Source of the DNA: Elusimicrobiota bacterium
GTDB lineage: Bacteria; Elusimicrobiota; Elusimicrobia; Elusimicrobiales; Elusimicrobiaceae
Length of the DNA: 64,000 nt
Direction of reading: 5' to 3'
Assembly (NCBI GenBank): GCA_029008615.1
Contig: JAQXJI010000006.1
Coordinates: 167,159 to 231,158, forward strand
Each line of letters begins with the position of its first letter. Position 1 is the first letter of the stretch. A program made the position numbers and the translations under genes. The notes below the pieces were generated by a model. The model saw only the letters and a program-made list of their open reading frames with translations, was not told where the DNA came from and did not search any database. Positions 9,274-18,749 of the stretch are shown here, in pieces.

Positions 9274-9302
9274 TAAAAACCCCGCCAAACGGCGGGGAAA
9301 AA
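9274..9302 (-). terminator. terC terminator
   Basis: A perfect CCCCGCC / GGCGGGG hairpin with a 4-nt loop is followed on the minus strand by TTTTTATTT, directly after the terC stop at 9304. Confidence 0.85.
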
Positions 9303-9303
9303 T

Positions 9304-10233
9304 TTAAAGCGAAGTTTTGTCCTTTTTCTTTTTATGCAGAACGGAAGCCGTAATCGCCGCGGCAAGTATAAGCACTATAACAAGCAAAGAGCAAGCCGTC
9401 GGGAAGTGGTAAAAATGCGAAACTAACATTTTCGCCCCTACGAACACCAATACGGCCGCAATGCCGTATTTGAGATATTCGAATTTGCCGGCCATACCCG
9501 CCAACAAAAAGTATAAAGACCTAAGCCCTATAATCGCGAATATGTTTGAAGTGTAAACTATAAACGTATCCTGCGTTATTGAAAGGACGGCCGGTATGGA
9601 ATCTATGGCAAAAATCAAATCCGAAGTTTCAATAACCAATACTGTGGCGAACAGAGGCGTCGCAAAGAATTTCCCCGCCTCTTTTATAAAGAAGTTTTCC
9701 CCATGGTAATCATCTTTTAACGGCATAATTTTTTTGAGGGCTTTAAGCGCCGGATTTTGGGACGGATCAAAGGAATCGTCGTCGTGCGTCATCATTTTTA
9801 TTGCGGTGTATATCAGCAGCGCGCCGAAGATGTAAATCATAAAAGTAAATTTTGTTATCAGCTGCACGCCTATAAAGATGAAAAGGAATCTCATCAGCAC
9901 TGCGCCCAATATGCCCCATATCAACACTTTTGGCTGATGTTCCGCCGGCACAGCAAAGTAGGAAAATATCATTATAAACACGAACATATTGTCTATGGAG
10001 AGGGAATATTCTATTACGTACCCCGTAAAAAACTCCAAAGCTTTTCCTTGGCCGAGCGTAAGCCAAACCGCTCCGCCGAAAAGCGCGGCCAGGCCTATCC
10101 AAGCGGCCACCATACAGGAGGCCTCTTTAATGCTTACTTTGCCGTGATGATGCTGCACCACGACGAGATCCACGAACAGGGCGGCGGCTATAACCGCCCA
10201 GAAAACTATCCACATAATCAAATGTACTGTCAT
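9304..10233 (-). CDS. TerC-family integral membrane protein
   Basis: The protein (309 aa from the chosen ATG) has about nine membrane helices and the family's conserved acidic motifs within helices, SLSIDNMFVF and FAIDSIPAVL. TerC/Alx-type proteins are linked to tellurite resistance, metal homeostasis (manganese export) and help for exported metalloproteins; which applies here is unknown. I choose 10233 because a perfect TATAAT lies only 7 nt upstream on the minus strand, and no Shine-Dalgarno is seen for this or the earlier possible start at 10290. The message is therefore probably leaderless. A strong terminator follows. Confidence 0.85.
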   Translation of the reverse strand: MTVHLIMWIVFWAVIAAALFVDLVVVQHHHGKVSIKEASCMVAAWIGLAALFGGAVWLTLGQGKALEFFTGYVIEYSLSIDNMFVFIMIFSYFAVPAEHQPKVLIWGILGAVLMRFLFIFIGVQLITKFTFMIYIFGALLIYTAIKMMTHDDDSFDPSQNPALKALKKIMPLKDDYHGENFFIKEAGKFFATPLFATVLVIETSDLIFAIDSIPAVLSITQDTFIVYTSNIFAIIGLRSLYFLLAGMAGKFEYLKYGIAAVLVFVGAKMLVSHFYHFPTACSLLVIVLILAAAITASVLHKKKKDKTSL

Positions 10234-10240
10234 ATATCGG

Positions 10241-10246
10241 ATTATA
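10241..10246 (-). promoter_or_regulatory. -10 box of terC, 7 nt before the ATG
   Basis: Minus-strand TATAAT matches the consensus exactly; no clear -35 is seen at 16-19 nt. The position predicts transcription starting at or next to the ATG at 10233. Confidence 0.5.
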
Positions 10247-10321
10247 TAATATAAGCGGCTTAGCTTGCCACGAGTGGCTTTGGTGTGCAAACCTTTCGCA
10301 ATTTGATAAAATATTTAAAAG

Positions 10322-11026
10322 ATGAATGTAATCTCTTTTGACATTATTCCGTCAACAAACGGGTATTGCGCGCGGAATATAAGTTCTTTGGCGCACGGTG
10401 ATATAGTGACTGCGCGCCGGCAAAGCGCGGGCCGCGGCAGAAAAAGCCGCAAATGGTCTTCGGAAGAAGGCGGGCTTTATTTTTCGCTTGTGCTTAAAGA
10501 GGGTTTGTCCCTTTTAAAATCGCCCGGCACGCTTACTCAGCTTATGGCTTTGGCCGTGTGCAAGGCGGCCAGGCGGGCGGGGGCTGGGGCCTATATAAAA
10601 TGGCCAAATGACGTTTTGGCGCAGGGCCGCAAATTCTGCGGTATTTTAAGCGAAGCCGTATTTGACGGGCAAAACCTTAAAGCCGTAATTGTGGGCGTAG
10701 GAATAAATTTAAGCCAAAAGGAGCTTGACTCCGATAAACCCGCCGTAACTTTGGCTGAATTGGGCATAGAAGCGGACGCGGAAGATTTGCTAAAAGAGAT
10801 TGTTGACAATTTTAACTTTAATTTTGAACTTTTAAAGCGAGAGGGTTTTGAGGCTTTAAGGGATTGTTATAAAGAAGCGTTTTTATATTTGGGCAAGCCT
10901 GTTACTCTGCGCGTTTTTGACGAAACGGTAGAGGGCATAGCCGAAGATATAGACGCCGAAGGCCGCCTTATTCTGCGTCAGGGGGAAAAACTGCGCGTGA
11001 TAAATATAGGCGATATGGATTTTTAA
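10322..11026 (+). CDS. birA: Biotin-protein ligase (BirA, catalytic form without DNA-binding domain)
   Basis: The 234-residue protein starts directly with the catalytic domain; the HTH repressor domain of E. coli BirA is missing. The biotinyl-AMP loop GRGRKSRKW is near residue 40, followed by the core LYFSLVLK strand and the KWPNDV motif. It joins biotin to a lysine of a carboxylase or decarboxylase. The next three genes encode a biotin-dependent decarboxylase whose alpha subunit is the obvious substrate. There is no Shine-Dalgarno; a TAAAAT box ends about 9 nt before the ATG, so the transcript may start almost at the start codon. Confidence 0.92.
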   Translation: MNVISFDIIPSTNGYCARNISSLAHGDIVTARRQSAGRGRKSRKWSSEEGGLYFSLVLKEGLSLLKSPGTLTQLMALAVCKAARRAGAGAYIKWPNDVLAQGRKFCGILSEAVFDGQNLKAVIVGVGINLSQKELDSDKPAVTLAELGIEADAEDLLKEIVDNFNFNFELLKREGFEALRDCYKEAFLYLGKPVTLRVFDETVEGIAEDIDAEGRLILRQGEKLRVINIGDMDF

Positions 11027-11046
11027 AGATTACAAGGAGAGTATTT

Positions 11047-11283
11047 ATGGAAGGAAGCGTTTTTGCCAAAAGCGTAGAGCTTATGGTTGTAGGTATGGGA
11101 ATGACTTTCTCATTCCTTATTATACTTGTGTGTATAATGAAAGTTTTGCAATTTGTGGTGGAAGGCTTTTTAAATAAAGTTTTTCCTCCGGCCCAACCGG
11201 CTGCGGCGGCGGTCACTGCCGTTTCTGACGACAAAATAAAAATTGCCATAGCTTTGGCCGCGGCCAAAAGTATGGCGAAATAA
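11047..11283 (+). CDS. oadG: Oxaloacetate decarboxylase gamma subunit (OadG)
   Basis: This 78-residue protein has one N-terminal membrane helix (residues ~8-35), an Ala/Pro-rich linker and a short C-terminal helix, the standard OadG plan. In the sodium-pump decarboxylase the gamma subunit anchors the alpha subunit to the membrane and carries a zinc that assists decarboxylation. It sits 20 nt after birA with AAGGAGAG before the ATG and is followed by oadA and oadB, the usual order. Confidence 0.88.
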   Translation: MEGSVFAKSVELMVVGMGMTFSFLIILVCIMKVLQFVVEGFLNKVFPPAQPAAAAVTAVSDDKIKIAIALAAAKSMAK

Positions 11284-11316
11284 AAGATTTAAAAACTAAA
11301 GGAGAGATTGTAAAGT

Positions 11317-13113
11317 ATGAAGAAAATCAAATTTATGATTACCGCCTTCAGGGACGGTTTTCAATCGGTATACGGAGCCAGAGTCCTTTCCAAAGACTTT
11401 TTGCCCGCGGTGGAAGCCGCAAGAGAAGCCGGCATAAGGCATATTGAATCCGGCGGCGGGGCGACTTTCCAGTCCGCATTCTTTTATAACAACGAAAACG
11501 CTTATGACGTTATGGATGCTTTCCGCAAAGCGGCCGGCCCGGAAGCCAACCTTCAAACTTTAGCCCGCGGCGTAAACGTAGTCGGTTTGGACTCTCAACC
11601 CAGCGACGTTATCAAACTGCACGCGCAAACCTTTAAAAAACACGGCGTTACCACGATCAGAAACTTTGACGCTTTAAACGACGTCAATAACCTTATTTAC
11701 AGCGGCAAATGTATTAAAGAAGCCGGCCTTAAACACGAAGTTACCGTAACGATGATGTCCTTGGCCCCCGGCTGGGATAAACACGGTAATGTCCACACCC
11801 CGGAATTTTACGCCAAGACCTTACAGAAAATTATAGATTCTGGCATTCCTTTTGACAGCGTCGCTTTTAAAGACGCTTCCGGCACTTCAACCCCCTCTAC
11901 GGTAAGGGAAACCATCAAATTAGCCAAAAAGATTTTACCGCCCGAAGTTGAAGTCTGCTTCCACACCCACGAAACCGGCGGCAACGGCGCAACCTGCTGC
12001 CTGGCGGCTTTGGACGGCGGCGCGGACAGATTGGACCTTTCTATGGCCCCCGTTTCCGGCGGCACCTGCCAGACAGATATCATCACGATGTGGCACGCTT
12101 TAAGAGGTTCCGACTATACCTTGGACATTGATATTGAAAAAATCAAAAAGGTGGAAGACGTATTTAAGGATTGTATGAAAGACTACTTCCTTCCGCCCGA
12201 GGCTATGAAAGTTGAACCGACGATTCCTTTTTCTCCTTTGCCGGGCGGCGCTCTTACGGCCAATACCCAGATGTTAAGGGACAACGGCATTATGAACAAA
12301 TATGACGAAATCTTCAACGCTATGGGCGAAGCCGTCAGAAAAGGCGGTTTCGGTACTTCCGTAACGCCGGTAAGCCAGTTTTACTTCCAGCAGGCTTTCA
12401 ATAACGTAATGTTCGGCCCTTGGAAAAAATTTGCCGAAGGTTACGGCAAAATGGTACTCGGTTATTTCGGCAAGACGCCGGAACCGGCTGATCCGGAAGT
12501 GGTAAAACTCGCCAGCGAACAGCTCGGCCTTGAACCCACGAAGAAAACCGTTCTTGAAATCAATGACGCCAACCCCAAGAAAGGCGTAGCCCCGGCCAAA
12601 GCTTTGCTTGAAGAAAACAAACTCCCGATAACGGACGAAAATATCTTCATCGCCGCGGCCTGCGGTCAGAAAGGTATTACCTTCCTTAAAGGCGAAGCCA
12701 AACTCGGTATCAGGAAAGTTGCCGCCAAGAAAGAAGGCTCAGCTTCCGCTTATACGGTAAGCGTCGGCGGCGAAAAATTCGCCGTAAAACTTGAAAACGG
12801 CAAAGCCATAGTCAACGGCACTTCCTATGACGTTGATATTAAAGAAGGCATTGACGCTTCGGCCCAAACGGAAGCCAAACCCGCCGCTGCTGCCTCAGGT
12901 GCGGGTGCGGAAATCAAAGCTCCTCTTCCGGGTGCGGTTATGAAACTTTCCTTCCAAGAAGGCGCGGCCGTTAAGAAAGGCCAAACCGTTTTGGTAATGG
13001 AAGCGATGAAAATGGAAACCGAAATCAAAGCCCCGGCGGACGGTAAAGTTTCCTATAAAGTAAAAACCGGCGACCAAGTGCAAACCGGCGCTTTATTGGC
13101 GGTTTTAGGTTAA
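11317..13113 (+). CDS. oadA: Oxaloacetate decarboxylase alpha subunit (carboxyltransferase plus biotin carrier)
   Basis: The 598-residue protein has an HMGL-like TIM-barrel carboxyltransferase domain (residues ~5-280, starting with [15 protein letters not shown] and with the metal-site HTHETGG), the conserved carboxylase domain (~280-460), and a C-terminal biotinyl domain. The biotin lysine is Lys565 in EAMKMETE. It moves the carboxyl group of oxaloacetate to biotin; OadB then releases CO2 while pumping Na+. A pyruvate carboxylase subunit B role is possible from sequence alone, but the flanking oadG and oadB argue for the sodium pump. Confidence 0.93.
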   Translation: MKKIKFMITAFRDGFQSVYGARVLSKDFLPAVEAAREAGIRHIESGGGATFQSAFFYNNENAYDVMDAFRKAAGPEANLQTLARGVNVVGLDSQPSDVIKLHAQTFKKHGVTTIRNFDALNDVNNLIYSGKCIKEAGLKHEVTVTMMSLAPGWDKHGNVHTPEFYAKTLQKIIDSGIPFDSVAFKDASGTSTPSTVRETIKLAKKILPPEVEVCFHTHETGGNGATCCLAALDGGADRLDLSMAPVSGGTCQTDIITMWHALRGSDYTLDIDIEKIKKVEDVFKDCMKDYFLPPEAMKVEPTIPFSPLPGGALTANTQMLRDNGIMNKYDEIFNAMGEAVRKGGFGTSVTPVSQFYFQQAFNNVMFGPWKKFAEGYGKMVLGYFGKTPEPADPEVVKLASEQLGLEPTKKTVLEINDANPKKGVAPAKALLEENKLPITDENIFIAAACGQKGITFLKGEAKLGIRKVAAKKEGSASAYTVSVGGEKFAVKLENGKAIVNGTSYDVDIKEGIDASAQTEAKPAAAASGAGAEIKAPLPGAVMKLSFQEGAAVKKGQTVLVMEAMKMETEIKAPADGKVSYKVKTGDQVQTGALLAVLG

Positions 13114-13123
13114 GGAGAAAACA

Positions 13124-14317
13124 ATGGCAGATATAATACAGTCTTTCTCCAATTTATGGCTGACGACCGGGCTTTACAATATAACCACGGGCCAATGCTT
13201 GATGATTCTTATTTGTTTGTTCATCCTTTGGCTCGGTATCGTAAAGCAGTTTGAGCCTTTGCTCTTGATTCCTATCGGTTTCGGCGGACTTCTTTCCAAT
13301 ATCCCGGTAGCCGGGATAGCGGCTTTATCCGTCAGCACGGTTGACCCCAGCGGTGTTGTAAGCACCGCTTTCGGCGGCTTCTTGGGCCAGGTCTATGGAT
13401 TTGGTATAGAGTCGGGCCTTTTCCCGCTGTTGATATTTATGGGCGTAGGCGCTATGACGGACTTCGGCCCGCTTATAGCCAACCCCAGAACGGCTTTGCT
13501 CGGTGCGGCCGCCCAGTTTGGTATATTCTTTACCGTATTCGGCGCATTGATGCTCGGCAACTTTATACCTGATTTGACCTTCTCCGTAAAAGAGGCGGCC
13601 TCAATCGGTATTATCGGTGGTGCGGACGGCCCTACGGCCATATTCCTTACGTCTAAGCTTGCTCCCGAACTTTTGGGTGCGATAGCCGTAGCGGCATATT
13701 CTTATATGGCTTTGGTTCCTATAATCCAGCCCCCGATAATGAAGCTTCTTACCACGGAAAAGGAAAGAAAAATCGAAATGAAGCAGCTTCGCCACGTTTC
13801 CAAGAGGGAAAAAATCCTTTTTCCGTTGGTGGTGCTTTTGCTCTGCGTACTTTTGATCCCGGACGCCACTCCGCTTATCGGTATGCTTATGTTCGGCAAC
13901 CTGATTAAAGAATGCGGCGTAGCCGACAGGCTCAGCAAAACCGCCCAGAACGAACTTATCAACATAGTTACGATTTTGCTCGGTTTGGCCGTAGGTTCCA
14001 AGCTCGCTTCGGAAAAGTTCTTGCAGTTTAAGACCATAGCCATCGTTATTTTGGGTTTGGCGGCTTTCTGCGTAGGTACGGCTTCGGGCGTAATTTTGGC
14101 TAAGATTATGAATATCTTTTCCAAAAACAAAATCAACCCGCTTATCGGTTCCGCGGGCGTTTCCGCAGTTCCTATGGCGGCGCGCGTATCCAATAAAGTC
14201 GGTCAGGAATACAATCCCAGCAACTTCCTGCTGATGCACGCTATGGGCCCGAACGTGGCCGGCGTAATCGGTTCGGCGGTTGTGGCCGGTATTTTACTGG
14301 CGATGTTGGGAAAATAA
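13124..14317 (+). CDS. oadB: Sodium-pumping decarboxylase beta subunit (OadB)
   Basis: The 397-residue protein has roughly ten membrane helices and the signature region [14 protein letters not shown] near residue 165, which includes the aspartate needed for Na+ transport in the Klebsiella enzyme. A second conserved stretch near the C-terminus ([14 protein letters not shown]) also matches the family. It lies 10 nt after oadA with AAGGAG upstream. Together with OadG and OadA it would turn oxaloacetate decarboxylation into a sodium gradient. A strong terminator follows and ends the birA-oadGAB unit. Confidence 0.93.
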   Translation: MADIIQSFSNLWLTTGLYNITTGQCLMILICLFILWLGIVKQFEPLLLIPIGFGGLLSNIPVAGIAALSVSTVDPSGVVSTAFGGFLGQVYGFGIESGLFPLLIFMGVGAMTDFGPLIANPRTALLGAAAQFGIFFTVFGALMLGNFIPDLTFSVKEAASIGIIGGADGPTAIFLTSKLAPELLGAIAVAAYSYMALVPIIQPPIMKLLTTEKERKIEMKQLRHVSKREKILFPLVVLLLCVLLIPDATPLIGMLMFGNLIKECGVADRLSKTAQNELINIVTILLGLAVGSKLASEKFLQFKTIAIVILGLAAFCVGTASGVILAKIMNIFSKNKINPLIGSAGVSAVPMAARVSNKVGQEYNPSNFLLMHAMGPNVAGVIGSAVVAGILLAMLGK

Positions 14318-14332
14318 CCGCTAAGTTTTTAA

Positions 14333-14368
14333 AAGCCCCGGGGACGAAAGTTCCCGGGGCTTTTTGTT
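14333..14368 (+). terminator. Terminator of the birA-oadGAB operon
   Basis: An 11-bp hairpin (GCCCCGGGGAC / GTTCCCGGGGC, GAAA loop) is followed by TTTTTG. Confidence 0.92.
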
Positions 14369-14436
14369 TGCGGAGAGTATCCGCCAAACAGCCTGGGGAA
14401 AGGGGGATTTTAATATTAAATTATCTCTAAAAATGC

Positions 14437-14442
14437 TATGAT
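14437..14442 (+). promoter_or_regulatory. -10 box of thrC close to the start codon
   Basis: TATGAT ends 9 nt before the thrC ATG at 14452. No Shine-Dalgarno lies between, so transcription would begin within about 3 nt of the ATG. Confidence 0.45.
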
Positions 14443-14451
14443 TTTATAAAT

Positions 14452-15693
14452 ATGAAAAAGATTTTAAACTTGCAGTGCGTCAACTGCGGAAAAGAATATA
14501 AAACAAGGGATTCGGACTATGTTTGCAATTCCTGCGGCGGCACGCTGGAAGTTAATTATGATTATAAATTGATCAAAAAGCGTTTGGATTATGACGTTTT
14601 GGAAAGCAATACTTCCTACAATATGTGGCGTTATATAGATTTGCTTCCGATAGACGATCATGACGATATCCCGCCCGTACAGCTTGGCTGGACGCCGCTT
14701 TACAAAGCCGATGAATTGGCTGAAAGATTGGGGATATCACAGCTTTTTATCAAGGACGAAGGGCGCAATCCGACGGGTTCCATAAAGGATAGGGGCAGCG
14801 CGGTTGCCGTCGCCAGAGCTTTGGAAGTGGGCGCGAAAGTCATTACGGACGCTTCCAGCGGAAACGCGAGCGATTCTTTGGCTTGCCTTACGTCCAACTT
14901 GAAAATCAAAACGGTAATATTTTCCCCCAAGAATACGCCCGAACCCAAGCTTGTTCAGCTTTATGTTTACGGCGCGGACGTAATAAGGGTTGACGGGGAT
15001 TATGACGAAGCTTTTGAACTTTGTCGTTCCGCCAGCGAGAAATTCGGTTGGTATAACCGCGCGGCGGGTTATAATCCTTACGCCAGGGAAGGCAAAAAAA
15101 CCTGCGCTTTTGAAATTTGCGAGCAGCTTCAATGGGAAGCCCCGGATAAAGTTATCGTCGCCGCCGGCGACGGAACAATAGTCTGCGGAATGTGGAGGGG
15201 CTTTAAAGATTTCAATAAATTAGGCATCATAGAGAAGATGCCGCAAATGATAGCGGTTCAGGCGGAAGGCAGCGCGGCAATTACAAACGCTTGGAAGAAC
15301 GGTGCAGAACTTTCTTCCGTGCAGGCCAATACGGTGGCCGACAGTATTTCCGTAAATTATCCGCGCGACGGTTATTTGGCATTGCAGGCTCTTAAAGAAT
15401 CCAACGGTATGGCTATAACGGTAAGCGACGCGGAGATACTTTCAGCCATTCCGGAACTTGCCAGGGAATCGGGCGTTTTTGCCGAGCCCGGCGGCGCGGC
15501 TACATACGCGGGGCTTAAAAAGCTTGTCGCGCAGGGAGTGATACAGAAAGACGAGTCCGTAGCGATAGTGGTCGGCGGAAACGGACTTAAGGATATAAGC
15601 GCGGCGGCGAAATCGATAGAGATTTCTCACGGTTTCGTAAAGCCGTCTTTGGAAGAAATAATTAAACTTGGGATTTTAAAACCGGGAGATTAA
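14452..15693 (+). CDS. thrC: Threonine synthase
   Basis: This 413-residue PLP enzyme begins with a zinc-ribbon-like segment (Cys9, Cys12, Cys25, Cys28), common in this class of threonine synthases. The PLP lysine is Lys112 in NPTGSIKDRG and the phosphate loop is SSGNASDSLA; a second glycine-rich PLP-phosphate loop (VVGGNGLKD) is near the end. It converts O-phosphohomoserine to threonine. The other threonine genes are not in the window. It starts a small rightward unit with the DUF4912 and GH57 genes. Confidence 0.9.
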   Translation: MKKILNLQCVNCGKEYKTRDSDYVCNSCGGTLEVNYDYKLIKKRLDYDVLESNTSYNMWRYIDLLPIDDHDDIPPVQLGWTPLYKADELAERLGISQLFIKDEGRNPTGSIKDRGSAVAVARALEVGAKVITDASSGNASDSLACLTSNLKIKTVIFSPKNTPEPKLVQLYVYGADVIRVDGDYDEAFELCRSASEKFGWYNRAAGYNPYAREGKKTCAFEICEQLQWEAPDKVIVAAGDGTIVCGMWRGFKDFNKLGIIEKMPQMIAVQAEGSAAITNAWKNGAELSSVQANTVADSISVNYPRDGYLALQALKESNGMAITVSDAEILSAIPELARESGVFAEPGGAATYAGLKKLVAQGVIQKDESVAIVVGGNGLKDISAAAKSIEISHGFVKPSLEEIIKLGILKPGD

Positions 15694-15705
15694 GGGGAGA
15701 TTGAT

Positions 15706-16608
15706 ATGGAAGAGAAACTTTCGTCGACAGCGGCGATAAAAATAGAACAAAATTCGGTCAAAGAAGCACAATACGATTTGCCTCAGAGCTATGGTAAAAC
15801 GGAATCGTTCCTTTTGCCCAAAGACCCTAACTGGATGTTCCTTTTTTGGGATATCGTAAAAGAAACTTATGAATATATTATGGGTGAAAGAGGCCGCGAT
15901 ATTTTTGACAAATCAAGAAGCGTAATCCGCGTTTACGATATTACAGGCGTAGCGGGTTTTAACGGTTTAAACTCAAATTCTTATTTTGATATTCCGATAG
16001 TTCTTGACGCCAGAAGTTGGTACATCAATGTACCCATAGGCGTAAGGAAATATATTTGCGACGTCGGCATTATTACGCCGGAAGGGGAATTTGTACTTTT
16101 AACGCGCAGCAACAGCACCACGACTCCCCCGGGCAAAATGTCCGACGTTGTCGACGATAAATGGATGATGGTTGAAGGCGAATATGAAAAGCTGGTAAAA
16201 ATGTCCGGCGTTGAAATGTTCGGTTCTTTAAGCGGCGCGAGTGAGAAGCTTCAAAATATTCTCCAACAGCGTTGGAAGATGTTCGGCATAGACGTAAATT
16301 CTTTGCCGAGTTCAAATACATCTTCTTGGGGTTCGGCCCATTTGGCCGTACCCGCGCCCGAAGCCGAAACGGACGAAGATATTTGGCTTAAAGCCGACTG
16401 CGAGCTTATCGTCTACGGGCAGGCCAGCAAAAACGCCAAAGTTTTGATAGACGGCAAGGAAATACAACTCGGCCCGGACGGCACATTCTCTTTAAGGTAT
16501 TCTTTGCAGGACGGACAAGTCGTCATACCGATAAAGGCGCATCATCATACCAAAACCGAAAAACAAAGAGCGATTACCATTAAAGCCGAAAGACAAAAGG
16601 AGGCCTAA
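15706..16608 (+). CDS. DUF4912 domain protein
   Basis: The 300-residue protein has the DUF4912 core at residues ~25-145 (LPKDPNWMFLFWDI, then VRVYDITG-like and ARSWYINVP stretches). The C-terminal part contains a short beta-rich segment (VLIDGKEIQLGPDGTFSLRYSL) that looks like a carbohydrate-binding or FN3-like fold. It is soluble, with no signal peptide. The family has no proven function; its repeated position next to GH57 branching enzymes points to glycogen metabolism. It is preceded by AAGGGGAG, and the GH57 gene follows after 2 nt. Confidence 0.75.
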   Translation: MEEKLSSTAAIKIEQNSVKEAQYDLPQSYGKTESFLLPKDPNWMFLFWDIVKETYEYIMGERGRDIFDKSRSVIRVYDITGVAGFNGLNSNSYFDIPIVLDARSWYINVPIGVRKYICDVGIITPEGEFVLLTRSNSTTTPPGKMSDVVDDKWMMVEGEYEKLVKMSGVEMFGSLSGASEKLQNILQQRWKMFGIDVNSLPSSNTSSWGSAHLAVPAPEAETDEDIWLKADCELIVYGQASKNAKVLIDGKEIQLGPDGTFSLRYSLQDGQVVIPIKAHHHTKTEKQRAITIKAERQKEA

Positions 16609-16610
16609 TA

Positions 16611-18239
16611 ATGCAGCAGGAAAAAGGATATCTTTCTTTAGTTTTACACGCCCATTTGCCCTTCATCAGGCACCCGGAATACCCGGACTTTTTGGAAGAA
16701 GACTGGTTCTATGAAGCTATGGTTGAAACTTATCTCCCGCTTTTGGACGTTTACGAAAGGCTTACCGCCGAGGGAGTTGATTTTAGAATTACAATGTCCT
16801 TAACGCCGCCTTTGTGCGCGATGATGTCGGACGAGCTTCTTATCAGCCGCTTCAGACATTATTTAAACCAACGCATAGAACTTTCCGAAAAGGAACTCGG
16901 CCGCACGGCCAATACGGAATTTGCTTACGTAGCGCAGATGTATAATCAAAAATTCAAACGTTACAGAGAACTGTTTGAAGATTATTATCACGGTCAAATT
17001 TTGCAGGGCTTTAAAAAATTTCAGGATATGGGCAAGTTGGAAATCATCACTTGCTGCGCCACGCACGGCTATTTGCCTTTGCAGGTGCACAGAGAAAGCG
17101 TCCGCGCCCAAATCAAAATCGCGGCGGAAGATTACAGAAAAAGATTTGACAGAAACCCGCGCGGCATTTGGCTTGCCGAATGCGCTTATAATCCGGGCGA
17201 CGACATATTCCTTAAAGAACAGGGAATAAGATTTTTCTTTATGGAATCGCACGGCGTTATGCACGGCACTCCAAGGCCGAAATACGGCATTTACGCGCCG
17301 GTTTATACGCCAAACGGCGTAGCGGCTTTCTCCAGAGATATGGAATCCGCCCAGCAGGTTTGGAGCGCCGAAAGCGGTTATCCGGGCGATCCCAACTACC
17401 GCGAATTTTACCGCGATTTGGGTTATGATTTGGATTACGACTATATTAAGCCTTATCTCCATTCCGACGGCGTAAGGCGTAATATCGGTATGAAGTACCA
17501 TAAAATAACCGGCAAAGTTTCTTTAAACAGGAAGCAGCCTTATTATCCAAGCGACGCAAGGGAAGTCGCCGCCACTCACGCCGGCAACTTTATGTTCAAC
17601 CGCCAAAAACAGCTTGAATATCTTTCTTCCGTAATTACGGACAGGAAGCCTTTAATAGTTTCTATGTACGACGCCGAACTTTACGGCCATTGGTGGTATG
17701 AAGGTATAGATTTCCTCTATTTCCTGTTTAAGAAAATCCATTACGACCAAAAAGACATTAAACTGATAACGCCGCTTGAATATCTGGAAAAGTACCCGGT
17801 CAATCAGGTGGTTCAGCCGTCAATGTCTTCTTGGGGAGATAAAGGATATCACGACGTTTGGCTTAACAGCGGCAATGATTGGATTTACAGACACCTTATC
17901 AAAGCCGCAGAGCGTATGGTTGAGCTTGCAAACCGCTTCCCCAACGCGGACGGTGTTTTGAGAAGGGCTTTAAACCAAGCCGCGCGCGAATTGGTTTTAA
18001 TGCAGTCTTCCGACTGGGCCTTTTTAATGACGGTCGGTACCGCGAAGGAATATTCAACCAAACGCACCAAAGACCACGTTAAGCGTTTTATAGCGATATA
18101 CGATATGATTATGGGTAACCGTATAGACGAGGGCTTTATCTGGGATTTGGAGCAGAAGGATAATATCTTCCCGGATATAGATTACCGTTCTTACGCTTCA
18201 AGCGACGCTCAGGCCGTTGAAAGCGCAAAAGCGGCTTAA
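16611..18239 (+). CDS. GH57 1,4-alpha-glucan branching enzyme (DUF1957 type)
   Basis: The 542-residue protein has the GH57 barrel (residues ~5-360) and the C-terminal DUF1957 helical domain. The predicted nucleophile is Glu190 in WLAECAYNP and the acid/base is Asp354 in MYDAELYGHWWYEG; HAHLPF (near residue 15) and the ATHGYLPL segment (near residue 150) are also family motifs. It should introduce alpha-1,6 branches into glycogen, in the cytoplasm. GGAGG for this gene lies inside the end of the DUF4912 gene, so the two are tightly coupled. Confidence 0.9.
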   Translation: MQQEKGYLSLVLHAHLPFIRHPEYPDFLEEDWFYEAMVETYLPLLDVYERLTAEGVDFRITMSLTPPLCAMMSDELLISRFRHYLNQRIELSEKELGRTANTEFAYVAQMYNQKFKRYRELFEDYYHGQILQGFKKFQDMGKLEIITCCATHGYLPLQVHRESVRAQIKIAAEDYRKRFDRNPRGIWLAECAYNPGDDIFLKEQGIRFFFMESHGVMHGTPRPKYGIYAPVYTPNGVAAFSRDMESAQQVWSAESGYPGDPNYREFYRDLGYDLDYDYIKPYLHSDGVRRNIGMKYHKITGKVSLNRKQPYYPSDAREVAATHAGNFMFNRQKQLEYLSSVITDRKPLIVSMYDAELYGHWWYEGIDFLYFLFKKIHYDQKDIKLITPLEYLEKYPVNQVVQPSMSSWGDKGYHDVWLNSGNDWIYRHLIKAAERMVELANRFPNADGVLRRALNQAARELVLMQSSDWAFLMTVGTAKEYSTKRTKDHVKRFIAIYDMIMGNRIDEGFIWDLEQKDNIFPDIDYRSYASSDAQAVESAKAA

Positions 18240-18255
18240 TAATTGTTTTAACGCA

Positions 18256-18285
18256 TAAACCCCGGTTCAAAACCGGGGTTTTATT
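18256..18285 (+). terminator. Terminator after the GH57 gene
   Basis: AACCCCGG / CCGGGGTT arms with a TTTATTTTTT tail, 17 nt after the stop. Confidence 0.9.
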
Positions 18286-18325
18286 TTTTACAGGTATGTT
18301 GCCCTTGGAAAATTCCGCACAATAT

Positions 18326-18356
18326 AACCCCCGGGCTTGTACCCCGGGGGCGTTTT
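18326..18356. terminator. Second GC-rich hairpin, probable terminator
   Basis: ACCCCCGGG / CCCCGGGGG-type arms are followed by CGTTTTATA. It is likely the backup for the rightward unit; the minus-strand tail is less T-rich. Confidence 0.6.
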
Positions 18357-18408
18357 ATATTTTCGGAGATTTAATCCCGCAAAGCGTAGCGTCCGTAAGA
18401 CTTTTATT

Positions 18409-18678
18409 CTATTTGTCTGGATAGAAATAGATTTCAAGCTGGCGGAAATGTATGCCTGCGGCTTCTATTTTAGCTTGGGTAATGTCCCAGTATTTCGTAT
18501 TCAACATTTTAGCCAATTCTTCATTGCTTATTTTAAGAGCAAGGCAAATTATATCGCCGCTGTAATCTTTTTGTTTTGCGACTTTCGGGTTATTGGTATC
18601 GCCGAGATACGTGCCGAAAGATTTAAAGGAATGACCGTTATAAATAAATTCGTAATTGCAGAGAATTTTCCTTAGCAT
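18409..18678 (-). CDS. Small hypothetical protein (89 aa)
   Basis: I do not recognise this protein. It is soluble, rich in Lys, Ile and Tyr, with no signal peptide or membrane helix. It has AAGGAA about 8 nt before the ATG and lies between a terminator and recG on the same strand as recG, 72 nt downstream of it. Since no longer frame competes here, I take it as a real gene, perhaps co-transcribed with recG. Confidence 0.5.
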   Translation of the reverse strand: MLRKILCNYEFIYNGHSFKSFGTYLGDTNNPKVAKQKDYSGDIICLALKISNEELAKMLNTKYWDITQAKIEAAGIHFRQLEIYFYPDK

Positions 18679-18749
18679 ATCTAATTCCTTGATAAATGGA
18701 GTGTATTTGTTGATAGTTTATAATGTTTTAACGGTGGTTTCAAGTTCTA

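Noticed and set aside
13601-14239. Minus-strand frames across oadB
   Set aside because: Shadows of a highly conserved gene; no start signal and no recognisable product.
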